Shown: positions 40,048 through 49,201, numbered from the stretch's first letter. The stretch is DNA of 64,000 nt from Fluviicola sp. (GCF_039596395.1 NZ_JBCNJT010000002.1:620001-684000); one strand, 5' to 3'. Notes: generated from the letters alone by a model not told the origin. Numbers and translations: made by a program.

Positions 40048-40087
40048 AAAAATGTAGGGGCGAAAAATTTTTCGCCCCTACATTTTT
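40048..40087. terminator. Perfect 40-bp palindrome, probable bidirectional terminator
   Basis: The sequence is exactly palindromic about base 40067.5: AAAAATGTAGGGGCGAAAAA followed by its reverse complement. GC-rich inner stems flanked by A/T runs would terminate both der (plus) and the metallo-hydrolase gene (minus), which converge here. The GTAGGGGCG core resembles the element at 57541-57572. Confidence 0.8.
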
Positions 40088-40101
40088 TAATTGATCTCGT
40101 T

Positions 40102-40743
40102 TTAAAACTGTAAAATATAATTTGTCCGTTTCTCTTCCCCGATCGTTGTAGTCGGTCCGTGTCCCGGATAAACCACCGTGTTCTCCGGTAGCGTAAAGAT
40201 TCTCTTAAAGATCGTTTCCTTCAGCACTTCCATGGATCCGCCGGGCAAATCCACTCTTCCGAAACTTCCTTTGAACAGGATATCACCTCCGATCAGCAAA
40301 TGATCTGCTTCGCTGTAAAAAGCTACGTGGCCTACAGAATGTCCCGGCCCGAAAATCACTTTCAGTTCCAACTCTCCGAACTTCAAAACCTGGTTATCCG
40401 TGAGGTAATCCGTCGGTTCCGGAGAAGGCACATAAGCAGCCAGTCCGTACATCTGTGCGGAACGCTCGGCAAAGCTCAATGTAAATAATTCTTCCTTGTG
40501 CGCCAGGAAAGGAACGCCAAAGTGGTTCACCAAAAACGCATTCCCGGTAATATGATCAATGTGACAATGCGTATTCAATACCGCATGGATCTTCAGGTTG
40601 TTTTCCCCGATAAAATCCAGCCACTCCTGTTGTTCATAGCGCTCGTAGCAACTCGGATCAATAATGACCGCATCGCCTTGTTCGTTGTAAACGATCGAAC
40701 CGTTTTGCTGAATGGGATTACCCGTAAAAATCTGTACTTTCAT
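40102..40743 (-). CDS. Metallo-beta-lactamase-fold hydrolase (glyoxalase II-like)
   Basis: The 213-residue product shows the metal ligands of the fold: THCHIDH (H59, H61, D63, H64), GHSVGHVAF with the third His, the aspartate in GGDILFKGSFGRVDLPGG and the final His in VYPGHGPTTTIGEE. The GDxLFxxxxGRxDLPGG and YPGHGxxTTIGxE blocks are those of small hydroxyacylglutathione hydrolase-like thioesterases; the exact substrate is unknown. Its start shares one base with the stop of the large T9SS protein (TAATG), so its translation may be coupled to that gene. It converges with der. Confidence 0.88.
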   Translation of the reverse strand: MKVQIFTGNPIQQNGSIVYNEQGDAVIIDPSCYERYEQQEWLDFIGENNLKIHAVLNTHCHIDHITGNAFLVNHFGVPFLAHKEELFTLSFAERSAQMYGLAAYVPSPEPTDYLTDNQVLKFGELELKVIFGPGHSVGHVAFYSEADHLLIGGDILFKGSFGRVDLPGGSMEVLKETIFKRIFTLPENTVVYPGHGPTTTIGEEKRTNYILQF

Positions 40744-43700
40744 TAACGCAATACATTGATGTATCCGTTAAAGGTATACTTTTTATCGCTTACCAATTCC
40801 TTTGTTTCCAAAATCCAGGTGTACTGACCGTTCGGAACTATCATTCCCTGGTAAGTTCCATCCCATCTTCCGGCCGGATCATTGCTTTCCCAAACAACTT
40901 CTCCCCATCGGTTGAATACTTTCAGGTTAAACTGCTGAATGTCAATTCCATCCATATACAGGAACCACGTTTGGTTGAACTCATCACCATCCGGGGTAAA
41001 GGTGTTCGGAGCGTACAGAATGACATCACTCAGTACCTGCGCGATTTTCGTCACGGAATCAATACATCCGTGTTCGCTCGTAACCACCAGGGTAATCGCA
41101 TAATTTGCAACCACTCCTTCCGGCAGGTCCACACCTACATCTTCCAGAGAAGATTGGTTCGGCTCACCACCCGGAATAGACCAGCTATAGGAAACCACAT
41201 CTGTTGAACTCAGATTGTTCAGTTGAATATGTGTTTCAAAAATCGTTGTCGGATTCGGAGAAATATTGAAATCTGCAACCGGATTGTCGTATACCGTGAT
41301 CATGTTTGTGAAAGTATTCATGTACGTACATCCGCTGTCGGAAAGAGTCATGATACTTACGGTGTAAACTCCCGGATGCTCGTAAGTATGCGAACAGGTA
41401 TCCAGTGCTTCTGTTGTAATGACCGGTGATCCGTCACCGAAATCAATGGTATTCAACAATGGTGCTCCCGGACCAGGAGTATTGTTCGAGAAAATAACAT
41501 GATGCGGATAACAACCGTCAGCATCATCCGGAGTAAGTACCAGATTCAATGGCTGAGGAACAGTGATCGTCATACAGGCGCTATCCGGCTGCGAACCACA
41601 CGCTTCTGTCATTACCACGCAATATTGTGTTGTTGTAATGGTATTCACGTTGATATTCTGACCCACTCCCTGGATTCCCGCATTGGTAAACCAGGTAAAG
41701 GTATAAGCGGTGGAACCTCCTGTTCCCGTTACATTCAGAGTTGAAGCATCTCCCGAACAAGTTACCAGATCCGGCGTAATGGAAGTAATTGACAGAGCAA
41801 CCGGCTCAGTAATGACGAAATCAACCGTGTCGGTACATCCGCCCACATTGTATACAATCACCTGGTGATTTCCTGCTGCCAGGCCATTCACCACGAAAGG
41901 AGTTGGAATCGGTGTATTTGCACCACCGTCCAGGGAATATTCCGTAGCATTGGCAACTGTTAAAGTCGCTGATCCGTTTGCGATTCCATGACAATTAGCC
42001 GCTGTCGGAACTGCAGTAACCGTAGGGTTGATCTCCGTAACTGTAATAGTCGCTGAAGAAACACACCCGTTGGAATCTACTGAATAGGTATAAACTCCCG
42101 GGTTCATCGTAATCGGATCGTAAGGCATGGCAACCGCCGCGCCGGCAGGATTCTTCCAGGTTCCGTTCGGAGAAGCTCCCGGTCCGAGAAGCGGGAATAA
42201 ATCCGTTGGAGCGCCCTGCGCACAAATCGTTAGTGTATTATTTGCTCCCGGGTAAGCAGAAGCAGAAATATTAACGTTTACCTGATCCGTAGTTGCACAC
42301 AATGGATGACCTGTCGGGTAAACGGTCAAAGTCAAAGTCGTATTGGTACTCACAGTAGCTGTCGGTGTCAAAATTGCCGGGTTCGAAACTGCACCTGCAG
42401 GAGTCCACTCAAAAGTTAAGTTCCCCAAACAGTTTCCGGTTAAATTGTGAACCGTAGTGGAAGCATTTCCGTTTGTTCCGTCAGACAATACTACGGAACC
42501 GGAAGCGTCCAATACTTCATAGGAACATTCGTTAATAAAAGATCCGGCACCGTCAAACTCAACGGTAAATGCGGCCCCATTTGGTATCGATAAGGTATAG
42601 GTTGCTGCTAATCCGGTTGCAATCGTAAAGCTTGAAGTAACCCCATTGACGGTAACGTGCAAATTATTCCCGTTCCAGCCGTCACCCCACGAATCTTCGA
42701 GGTTGAAGGTATAATCACAACTCGTATTTCCACCAACGATGTTTCCATCCAATTGAATCGGTGTTCCGTTACAGATTGTTGCATCTGCACCGGCATCCGC
42801 CTGTGGATTTTCATTCACTGTTACTGTTACACTTGAGTCGTTCTGACATCCGAAATTGTCCAATACAATGTAATTGTAAGTATAAGTTCCGGGTGCTCCC
42901 GGGTTAATGGTCAACACATCACCGTCGGTAGATCGTGTTCCGTAAATTGCCGGTAAAACCCAGTAAGAAGAATCGCTTCCCAAACCAATTTGCGGCTCGA
43001 AAGTAGTTACCGGTTCGTATAAATACGGAGCCATGTTCAATTCAAAAGAAAACAATGTTCCGTCATCCGCAGCCCAGTTATCTACCACGATCAATGTCCA
43101 GACTCCGTTCAAAGGACAACCCAACAGGTTGCTAAACGGCTGGATCGGTTCGTAATCTCCGGCAGGAAGTGTTCCGAAACCGTTATTGTTAGCCCAGTCA
43201 ACCCAGGTTTCAGTGGCAGTCGGTGTAAAACAGTAATTGAAAGGTGTTCCCTGAGTAGAAGGATCCGAACAATCCACATTATCCAACTGGTTTGGAATCC
43301 CGATCTGGGTTCCGCCTCCACCCTGCTGGTGCAATACCTGACTTTGCCCGTTCGGACATTCAACGATAACTACCAAATCTCCCATGAAAGAGTGCTCCAT
43401 TTCGAGACACAAACTCTCCAGATCGCTCACTTGTGTCAGCGTTGCGCCGGCACTGAATCCGGTTTGAGTAATCGGAATTTCCTGGGCAACACCCAATTGG
43501 TCATCCGTTAAACATCCGTCATCCACAGTAGCAGATCCCGGAAATCCTGTCCAGGTTACCGGATAAAGTACCGGTTGTGCGGTAAGGACAACACTTTCTC
43601 CCATACACAAGGTCGTATCACCCGGGAAAGCTTCAAAGGTCGGCAAAGTAGCCACGAAAACCTGTAAATCAAGTAAGTTGGTATTGGTACAGCCGTTATT

Positions 43701-44402
43701 ATCTGTTACAATCAATTGTACACGGTATTGGCCCGGAGCAGAAAAACTGTGTGACACATTTTGTCCTGTTGCAGTTGTTCCGTCCATGAAATCCCATGCG
43801 TAATTCGCCAGTGTAAATCCGGGAGCTGCGAAAGATCCCACACCGGAGAAATCAACCTGTTCGCCGATACAAATGCGCGTACTGTCAGGAGTTTCCCCCG
43901 CAACAATGAAACCTCCTGCTGTTGGTGTAGCACAAGGTGTTGTACAGGTTGCACTTGCGGTAAACATTCCGGTTCCCGTAGAATTGGATCTGAAACGGAT
44001 CGTCAAACAACCGGACGTATTCAATGGCGTACACATGATTACTACTCCCTGAAGCTGAGTTCCTGAATAGGTTCCCAAAGTGGGTGCAGAAGTCGAGTTT
44101 CCGTCGTAAACATCCATGTAATCCACGTTTGTCACGTTCGGAGAAGGGTTGTCATCCGCTGTACTTAGCTGAAACGTATTAAATACAAGGGTAATCACAT
44201 CTCCCGGAGTATCCGGACAGATCGTTACCACCACCGTTTCGTTGTTTCCGTAACCGGCACCTCCCTGTCCTCCGGAGTCAATGATGAAACCGTTACAGGT
44301 ACTGAATGTTTGCCCGCTGATTGCCGGGCTCATTTGGATGTTCGTTTGCGAAAAAGTATTGTACGCCAATAAGGTTATCAGCGCAAAAAGAAAATTCTTC
44401 AT
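40743..44402 (-). CDS. Large T9SS-secreted multidomain surface protein (PKD/CUB-like)
   Basis: The product has 1219 residues. A signal peptide (MKNFLFALITLLAYNTFSQ) is followed by a CUB-like domain (about 30-155; YMDVYDGNSTSAPTLGTYSG). A PKD domain follows (about 165-250; FSGVGSF, YAWDFMDGTTATG, HSFSAPGQYRVQLIV), then a region like a proprotein-convertase P domain (about 300-460; LEMEHSFMGDLVVIVECPNG ... WTLIVVDNWAADDGTLFSF). Further PKD/Ig-like and SprB-like repeats fill the middle, including PTAANCHGIANGSATLTVAN. The last 90 residues are a type B T9SS sorting domain (YAPNTFTPDGDEFNQTWFLY, FNRWGEVVWES, WDGTYQGMIVPNGQYTW). Probably an adhesin or matrix protein. It lies 17 bp after a small exported protein. 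Confidence 0.88.
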   Translation of the reverse strand: MKNFLFALITLLAYNTFSQTNIQMSPAISGQTFSTCNGFIIDSGGQGGAGYGNNETVVVTICPDTPGDVITLVFNTFQLSTADDNPSPNVTNVDYMDVYDGNSTSAPTLGTYSGTQLQGVVIMCTPLNTSGCLTIRFRSNSTGTGMFTASATCTTPCATPTAGGFIVAGETPDSTRICIGEQVDFSGVGSFAAPGFTLANYAWDFMDGTTATGQNVSHSFSAPGQYRVQLIVTDNNGCTNTNLLDLQVFVATLPTFEAFPGDTTLCMGESVVLTAQPVLYPVTWTGFPGSATVDDGCLTDDQLGVAQEIPITQTGFSAGATLTQVSDLESLCLEMEHSFMGDLVVIVECPNGQSQVLHQQGGGGTQIGIPNQLDNVDCSDPSTQGTPFNYCFTPTATETWVDWANNNGFGTLPAGDYEPIQPFSNLLGCPLNGVWTLIVVDNWAADDGTLFSFELNMAPYLYEPVTTFEPQIGLGSDSSYWVLPAIYGTRSTDGDVLTINPGAPGTYTYNYIVLDNFGCQNDSSVTVTVNENPQADAGADATICNGTPIQLDGNIVGGNTSCDYTFNLEDSWGDGWNGNNLHVTVNGVTSSFTIATGLAATYTLSIPNGAAFTVEFDGAGSFINECSYEVLDASGSVVLSDGTNGNASTTVHNLTGNCLGNLTFEWTPAGAVSNPAILTPTATVSTNTTLTLTVYPTGHPLCATTDQVNVNISASAYPGANNTLTICAQGAPTDLFPLLGPGASPNGTWKNPAGAAVAMPYDPITMNPGVYTYSVDSNGCVSSATITVTEINPTVTAVPTAANCHGIANGSATLTVANATEYSLDGGANTPIPTPFVVNGLAAGNHQVIVYNVGGCTDTVDFVITEPVALSITSITPDLVTCSGDASTLNVTGTGGSTAYTFTWFTNAGIQGVGQNINVNTITTTQYCVVMTEACGSQPDSACMTITVPQPLNLVLTPDDADGCYPHHVIFSNNTPGPGAPLLNTIDFGDGSPVITTEALDTCSHTYEHPGVYTVSIMTLSDSGCTYMNTFTNMITVYDNPVADFNISPNPTTIFETHIQLNNLSSTDVVSYSWSIPGGEPNQSSLEDVGVDLPEGVVANYAITLVVTSEHGCIDSVTKIAQVLSDVILYAPNTFTPDGDEFNQTWFLYMDGIDIQQFNLKVFNRWGEVVWESNDPAGRWDGTYQGMIVPNGQYTWILETKELVSDKKYTFNGYINVLR

Positions 44403-44419
44403 AAGGTTACAGGTGTGTT

Positions 44420-44830
44420 CTATTTAGTATTTAGAGGACTTGCGGTAAAGGCTTTTGTGACTTCGGGAATGGCATAAAAAACCAACACTTGATCCTTATC
44501 GACCTGCACATATTGTCTTTCGGTTTTAGACAATTTAATACCCAGGTCATAAAAGTTAAAATTGGAAGTACCGATATTCACAATATCCGAATCCGTCAAT
44601 TTAATGTTCTTATTAATCAGAGATCGCTGCTCCTTTGAAAGGGAATTTTTGGAAACAACCTCATAAGAATGGTCTAATTCGAATAAGAAATAATTGTATG
44701 TGTTCTTGTTGTACTCATACACTTTTTCGGCCTCTTTGCCTTTGTTTTTCAGGATTCTTGAATCGATGGACTGGGAGAAAGTCACCGATGTGGAAATAAG
44801 GAATCCCGCAACGATTACTAATTTTTTCAA
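44420..44830 (-). CDS. Exported hypothetical protein
   Basis: The 136-residue product has a signal peptide (MKKLVIVAGFLISTSVTFSQ) and a mature part of about 116 residues rich in Lys, Asn and Tyr, with KEAEKVYEYNKNTYNYFLFE and IVNIGTSNFNFYDLGIKLSK. I do not recognise a family. It is 17 bp upstream of the large T9SS protein and has a perfect TAnnTTTG box about 68 bp upstream, so it is probably the first gene of a three-gene unit ending with the metallo-hydrolase. Confidence 0.7.
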   Translation of the reverse strand: MKKLVIVAGFLISTSVTFSQSIDSRILKNKGKEAEKVYEYNKNTYNYFLFELDHSYEVVSKNSLSKEQRSLINKNIKLTDSDIVNIGTSNFNFYDLGIKLSKTERQYVQVDKDQVLVFYAIPEVTKAFTASPLNTK

Positions 44831-44897
44831 CGCGGTTTATTTTTAGTTCTGTATCTGCTAGACAATAAAAAGTGGGAAAGGTTGTCACGAGGCAAAA

Positions 44898-44905
44898 CAA
44901 ATTTA
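44898..44905 (-). promoter_or_regulatory. Bacteroidota -7 box upstream of the 136-residue exported protein
   Basis: On the minus strand the sequence is TAAATTTG, an exact TAnnTTTG, 68 bp before the ATG at 44830. No clear -33 TTTG at normal spacing. Confidence 0.4.
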
Positions 44906-44964
44906 ACAAAAAAGACTGTTTTTTCCCATTTCGTTTAACGACAATGCTTCAGATTCTTTAAATC

Positions 44965-45624
44965 CTAATAATACCGGAAGAAAAATTGGATTCCCAACAC
45001 GAGGCCGGCAAAACCAATGGCGAACCCTATCACCAATTGGGATAAACTATGGAGTTTCAGGTACATCCTTGCCGACATCACGATTCCGCTGGCAATAAAA
45101 GCAAGCATAAGAATCCACATCGGGAAGATGAGCATTTTGCTGTAATACATGTAGAGAAAACCGGTTAAGATTCCCATTCCGGCGGCATGCAAAGAAACTT
45201 TCCAGCGAAAAGTAAGGGCCGTACAAACAACTACAGCTATCAAAGAACCGAATGACAGGCCAAAAATAAAGCGTGCACCGGGAAGGTTATGAGGAACTTT
45301 GAACAGCAGGATCGCCAATAAAGAAATCCCGAACAGAACCGTCATGATAGCCGGGATGATCCGTTCTGTGCGTTTTTCCATCATTACAGTGGTTACAGAA
45401 CCTCTTGTTTGAAGAAATAAAACCGTTAATGCGGGTGCCAGGAATGAAAAAGAGGTGAACAGGTACAGGAAAAATTCCTTGGCACGTTCATCCAGTGAAA
45501 ATAAACTGTCTCCCTGGTAAAAATCGGCTTCCCAGCTCTCCGTATACATGGCTATTACCACAGCGTAAACCGGGGCTAAAAGCGGCAGGAAAAGCCAGGA
45601 CAGAATCTTGGAAACGATTTTCAT
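44965..45624 (-). CDS. PAP2-like integral membrane protein
   Basis: The 219-residue product has about six hydrophobic helices. Near the C-terminus are degenerate PAP2-phosphatase-like motifs: KVSLHAAGMG (in place of PSGH) and ARMYLKLHSLSQLVIGFAIG (in place of SRxxxxxHxxxD, with Gln where the catalytic Asp partner would be). In the true family these residues dephosphorylate lipid phosphates such as undecaprenyl pyrophosphate; the missing residues leave activity in doubt. Its start overlaps the rpoN stop by one base (TGATG), so it is translationally coupled to the sigma factor gene. Confidence 0.7.
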   Translation of the reverse strand: MKIVSKILSWLFLPLLAPVYAVVIAMYTESWEADFYQGDSLFSLDERAKEFFLYLFTSFSFLAPALTVLFLQTRGSVTTVMMEKRTERIIPAIMTVLFGISLLAILLFKVPHNLPGARFIFGLSFGSLIAVVVCTALTFRWKVSLHAAGMGILTGFLYMYYSKMLIFPMWILMLAFIASGIVMSARMYLKLHSLSQLVIGFAIGFAGLVLGIQFFFRYY

Positions 45625-47078
45625 CAGAGTTCTTTTCTTAGACGTGCTACCGGAACATTCAACTGTTCGCGGTACTTGGCGATCGTTCTTCGGGCGATAT
45701 TGTATCCTTTATCATTCAGTAACTTCGCCAAATGCTCATCGGTTAGCGGTTTCTTTTTGTTTTCCGCTTCGATCGCATCAGTGAGGATTTTCTTTACTTC
45801 ACGGGTTGAAACTTCTTCACCGGAATCGGTTGAAAGGGACTCGGAGAAAAAGTACTTCAGGGAATAAACCCCGTAAGCTGTCTGAACGTATTTTGAATTT
45901 GCAACACGCGAAACGGTCGAAATATCGAGCCCTACGATTTCTGCAATATCTTTCAGAATCATGGGTTTCATATTCGTTTCATCCCCGGTCAGGAAGAAAT
46001 CATACTGGTACATCATGATGGCGTGCATCGTAGTATACAATGTCTGCTGACGCTGACGGATCGCATCGATAAACCACTTTGCCCCTTCCAGTTTCGTTTT
46101 CACGAACAAAAGCGCATCTTTATCAGCCTTAGACGTTTTCGCCCCTTCGGCATAACTTCTCAGCAATTGCTCGTATTCTTTGGAAACTTTCAGATCAGGT
46201 GTATTTCTTCCGTTGATGGATAATTCCAGTTTGCCATCAAATTCTGCAATCATGAAATCCGGGATAACCTGCTGAATGCTTTTCGAATTGTCTTTCAGAG
46301 AGCCTCCCGGTTTGGGATTCAAACGAATAATTGCATCAATCGCCTCTTTCAGGTCTTCGTCTTCGATTTCCAGTTTCTTCTGGATCTTATCGTAATGTTT
46401 TTTGGTAAACTCTTCGAAATGGTCTTCCAGGATCTTTTTAGCTGTAAACAAGGTAATATTTCCTTCCTGGATGCGTTCGATCTGAAGCAACAAACATTCT
46501 CTCAGGTCGCGTGCGCCGATTCCTGCCGGGTCCAATTCCTGTACCACTTTCAATACATGCTCCACTTCTTCTTCGGAAACCATGATATTGGACGAAAAGG
46601 CAAGATCATCCACAATGGCATCCAATTCGCGGTTCAAATAACCGGATTCATCCAGATTCCCGATAATGGTATCCGCAATTTGGAACTGGGTATCGTCCAG
46701 GTCCAACAAATGCAATTGTTCCGTCAGTTTATCCTGGAAGGAAGAATCGACAGAGAGCGGAACTCCGCGCTCCTCATCGTCCTTACTTTTATTGTTTACC
46801 TGTGTTTTGTAATCCGGTGTGTCATCATCGAAGTAATCACTGATGTCGAAATCGGTGTCGAATTCGTTTTCATCGTCTTTGTAATCGTCCTCCGGATCGT
46901 TATCGTAATCATCTTCCACTTCTTCGGCTCCTTCGTCCAAAGCCGGGTTTTCCTCCAACTCCTGTTTGATACGCTGATCCAATTCCATGGTAGGAACCTG
47001 CAACAGTTTCATCAATTGAATTTGCTGCGGGGAAAGTCGTTGTTCCAGTTTTTGTGTAAGCTGCTGTCTTAGTGCCAT
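45624..47078 (-). CDS. rpoN: RNA polymerase sigma-54 factor
   Basis: RpoN (484 residues) directs RNA polymerase to -24/-12 promoters that need AAA+ activators. The N-terminal activator-interacting region is clear (LTQKLEQRLSPQQIQLMKLL, VPTMELDQRIKQELEENPAL; residues 8-48). An acidic linker covers about 50-95 (many D and E). The core-binding domain follows (LDESGYLNRELDAIV, ELDPAGIGARDLRECLLLQI), then the helix-turn-helix (MILKDIAEIVGLDISTVSRV) and the RpoN box ARRTIAKYREQ (about 462-472), which binds the -24 element. Length is normal. Forty bases upstream of the ATG begins a 12 x 8-bp tandem repeat that may form part of its promoter. Confidence 0.96.
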   Translation of the reverse strand: MALRQQLTQKLEQRLSPQQIQLMKLLQVPTMELDQRIKQELEENPALDEGAEEVEDDYDNDPEDDYKDDENEFDTDFDISDYFDDDTPDYKTQVNNKSKDDEERGVPLSVDSSFQDKLTEQLHLLDLDDTQFQIADTIIGNLDESGYLNRELDAIVDDLAFSSNIMVSEEEVEHVLKVVQELDPAGIGARDLRECLLLQIERIQEGNITLFTAKKILEDHFEEFTKKHYDKIQKKLEIEDEDLKEAIDAIIRLNPKPGGSLKDNSKSIQQVIPDFMIAEFDGKLELSINGRNTPDLKVSKEYEQLLRSYAEGAKTSKADKDALLFVKTKLEGAKWFIDAIRQRQQTLYTTMHAIMMYQYDFFLTGDETNMKPMILKDIAEIVGLDISTVSRVANSKYVQTAYGVYSLKYFFSESLSTDSGEEVSTREVKKILTDAIEAENKKKPLTDEHLAKLLNDKGYNIARRTIAKYREQLNVPVARLRKEL

Positions 47079-47099
47079 GGAGGATTTGATTCCGTATTA

Positions 47100-47107
47100 T
47101 AAATATA
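47100..47107 (-). promoter_or_regulatory. Candidate -7 box for rpoN, next to the octamer array
   Basis: The minus strand reads TATATTTA, one base short of TAnnTTTG, 22 bp before the rpoN ATG. Each octamer unit on this strand is ATTTGAAC and contains TTTG, the Bacteroidota -33 element; the second unit places TTTG about 21 bp upstream of this box. Confidence 0.3.
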
Positions 47108-47117
47108 GTTAAAGTCT

Positions 47118-47213
47118 GTTCAAATGTTCAAATGTTCAAATGTTCAAATGTTCAAATGTTCAAATGTTCAAATGTTCAAATGTTCAAATGTTCAAATGTT
47201 CAAATGTTCAAAT
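47118..47213. repeat. Tandem repeat, 12 perfect copies of GTTCAAAT
   Basis: Ninety-six bases consist of exactly twelve uninterrupted copies of the octamer GTTCAAAT (ATTTGAAC on the minus strand). It lies between the rpoN start and the stop of the four-helix-bundle gene. Perfect short repeats of this kind change copy number by slipped-strand mispairing, and this one lies where the rpoN promoter should be. Confidence 0.98.
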
Positions 47214-47219
47214 TAATTT

Positions 47220-47612
47220 TTAATCAATAAATTTTTGTCCTTTGAGATCAGATTGCTTAATCTGAACAATCAAACGATAGATTCCAACTGATAATAATTC
47301 GGCCTTCGATTTTAATTTCAAAAAATCAGATTCTTGAAGTATTCCAAAGTCCAAAGCCCGGTATAGTTGAGATCTACTTTCTCCAGCGCTTGCTTTCGAA
47401 ATCCAAAGATACTGTAAAAATTCTTTATTCCCCCCGCGTTCAAATCCTTCGGCGATGTTATCCATAATACTTCCACTTGAACGAATAATTTGGTTACTTA
47501 AAGCTCGTTCATTAAACGCAGATCTATGTTTAAACAATGTGTGAATTTCCTTAGAAAAATCACGGCTTTTCTGCCAAACGTGTAACTCTTCAAAACGTTT
47601 TATCTTTTCCAT
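47220..47612 (-). CDS. Four-helix-bundle (S23/IVS-type) protein
   Basis: The 130-residue product matches the S23 family: FEELHVWQKSRDFSKEIHTL, the conserved LSNQIIRSSGSIMDNIAEGF followed by ERGGNKEFLQYLWISKASAG, then ESRSQLYRALDFGIL. The family was first found in intervening sequences of 23S rRNA genes and shares its fold with Avd of diversity-generating retroelements; function is unknown. Here it stands alone between asnS and rpoN, with an octamer array 6 bp past its stop and degenerate GTTTAAA/GTTCAAA runs upstream. It may have been inserted as a small cassette. Confidence 0.88.
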   Translation of the reverse strand: MEKIKRFEELHVWQKSRDFSKEIHTLFKHRSAFNERALSNQIIRSSGSIMDNIAEGFERGGNKEFLQYLWISKASAGESRSQLYRALDFGILQESDFLKLKSKAELLSVGIYRLIVQIKQSDLKGQKFID

Positions 47613-47730
47613 TAAATAGTTGATTTCTACTTAATTTAAGAAAAAAGTTCAGTTAATTGAAACGCGATGAAAATTATTTTAACCGCTTAAACTTTGAAAC
47701 TTTTTGAACTATTAAACCTTTAAACTCTGT

Positions 47731-49182
47731 TTAAAATTCCGCGTTTTGTGGTGTTCTCGGGAATGGAATCACATCGCGGATATTGGTCATACCCGTCACA
47801 AACATCACCATTCGCTCAAAACCCAGTCCGAAACCGGAATGCGGAACAGAACCAAAACGGCGTGTATCCAGATACCACCACAATTCTTCCTCATGGATCC
47901 CGAAATCTGCACATTTCTTTTTCAGTATTTCCAAACGCTCTTCACGCTGGGATCCTCCGACCATCTCACCGATTCCCGGGAACAGGATGTCCATCGCTGC
48001 AACGGTTTCTTTACCTGGCTCACACCCGTCGTTTGCACGCATGTAGAATGCCTTGAACGATGCCGGGTAATCCGTAATGATCACCGGACGCTTGAATTCT
48101 TTCTCCACCAAATAGCGTTCGTGCTCCGATTGCAAATCAGTTCCCCAGTTCACATCGTACTTGAACTTCTTTTTCTTGTAATGGTTCGAGTTCATCAATA
48201 CTTCGATGGCCTCGGTATACGTAATGCGTTTGAAATCATTGGTCGTTACAAACTGCAGACGTTCGATCAATCCCAATTCGTTGCGCTCGTTTTGCGGCTT
48301 CGACTGTTGCTCCTGCGCTTCGCGCTCGTTCAGGAATTTCAGGTCGTCTGCACAGTTTTTCATCACGTACTCACAGATGTATTTCAGCATGTCTTCCGCC
48401 AAATCCATGTTGTCGTGAATATCGTTGAAAGCTACTTCCGGCTCAATCATCCAGAATTCTGCCAAATGGCGCGATGTATTCGAGTTCTCAGCGCGGAACG
48501 TTGGTCCGAAAGTATAAATCTGGCCCAAAGCCAATGCTGCCAATTCTCCTTCCAGCTGTCCGGAAACCGTTAAGTTTACTGCTTTTCCGAAAAAATCTTC
48601 TGCAAAGTTCACCGATCCGTCTTCGGTCAACGGTGGATTTTTCGCATCGAGGTTCGTTACACGGAACATTTCTCCTGCTCCTTCTGCATCCGAACCGGTA
48701 ATAATCGGTGTGTGAATGTAATAGAATCCGCGGTCGTTGAAGAACTGGTGGATGGCATAACTCACAGCGTGACGCACTCTGAAAACCGCCCCGAACAAGT
48801 TTGTACGGAAACGCAAATGCGCCTGTTCACGCAAAATATCCAAACTGTGCTTTTTCGGCTGTAAAATCGTTTTCTGAACATCATCCGGGTGTGCTTCACC
48901 GATGATCTCAATTTCTGAAACCTGCAATTCAACTGCTTGTCCGCTTCCCTGGGATTCGATCAGAACACCTTTCAAACCAATAGAAGCAGCGGTTGTGATT
49001 TTCTTTAAAATTGCCTCGTCAAAATTAGACGCTTCCACTACACCCTGCAAATTATTGATGGTAGAACCATCATTCAATTGAATAAAACGGTCGTTGCGAA
49101 ATGATCGCACCCAGCCTTTCACAAGGTAAGTTTCCCCGACTTTCGGTTGACTTAATAAATCAGCAATTTTAGTTCGTTTCAT
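47731..49182 (-). CDS. asnS: Asparaginyl-tRNA synthetase
   Basis: AsnRS (483 residues) charges tRNA-Asn. The N-terminal OB-fold anticodon-binding domain spans about 15-110 ([20 protein letters not shown]). The class II core shows motif 2 around [20 protein letters not shown] (near residue 235) and motif 3 [20 protein letters not shown], ending [14 protein letters not shown], the standard AsnRS terminus. Length is normal for a bacterial AsnRS. It has an exact TATTTTTG -7 box 20 bp before the ATG, so it is likely transcribed alone. Confidence 0.96.
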   Translation of the reverse strand: MKRTKIADLLSQPKVGETYLVKGWVRSFRNDRFIQLNDGSTINNLQGVVEASNFDEAILKKITTAASIGLKGVLIESQGSGQAVELQVSEIEIIGEAHPDDVQKTILQPKKHSLDILREQAHLRFRTNLFGAVFRVRHAVSYAIHQFFNDRGFYYIHTPIITGSDAEGAGEMFRVTNLDAKNPPLTEDGSVNFAEDFFGKAVNLTVSGQLEGELAALALGQIYTFGPTFRAENSNTSRHLAEFWMIEPEVAFNDIHDNMDLAEDMLKYICEYVMKNCADDLKFLNEREAQEQQSKPQNERNELGLIERLQFVTTNDFKRITYTEAIEVLMNSNHYKKKKFKYDVNWGTDLQSEHERYLVEKEFKRPVIITDYPASFKAFYMRANDGCEPGKETVAAMDILFPGIGEMVGGSQREERLEILKKKCADFGIHEEELWWYLDTRRFGSVPHSGFGLGFERMVMFVTGMTNIRDVIPFPRTPQNAEF

Positions 49183-49201
49183 GTTATTTTTCTATGAGTT
49201 G

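Noticed and set aside
44965-45624. Active PAP2 phosphatase
   Set aside because: The fold and approximate motifs are there, but catalytic motif positions are degenerate, so only a PAP2-like membrane protein is reported.
46395-47072. 225-residue plus-strand open frame inside rpoN
   Set aside because: Antisense shadow of the RpoN coding region; its hydrophobic C-terminus arises from the reverse of the acidic linker.
47118-47213. CRISPR array
   Set aside because: The repeats are 8 bp, directly adjacent and without spacers, so this is a simple tandem repeat. No cas genes are nearby.
47746-48573. 275-residue plus-strand open frame inside asnS
   Set aside because: It is antisense to a complete, conserved AsnRS and shows no recognisable motifs; a shadow of the real gene.
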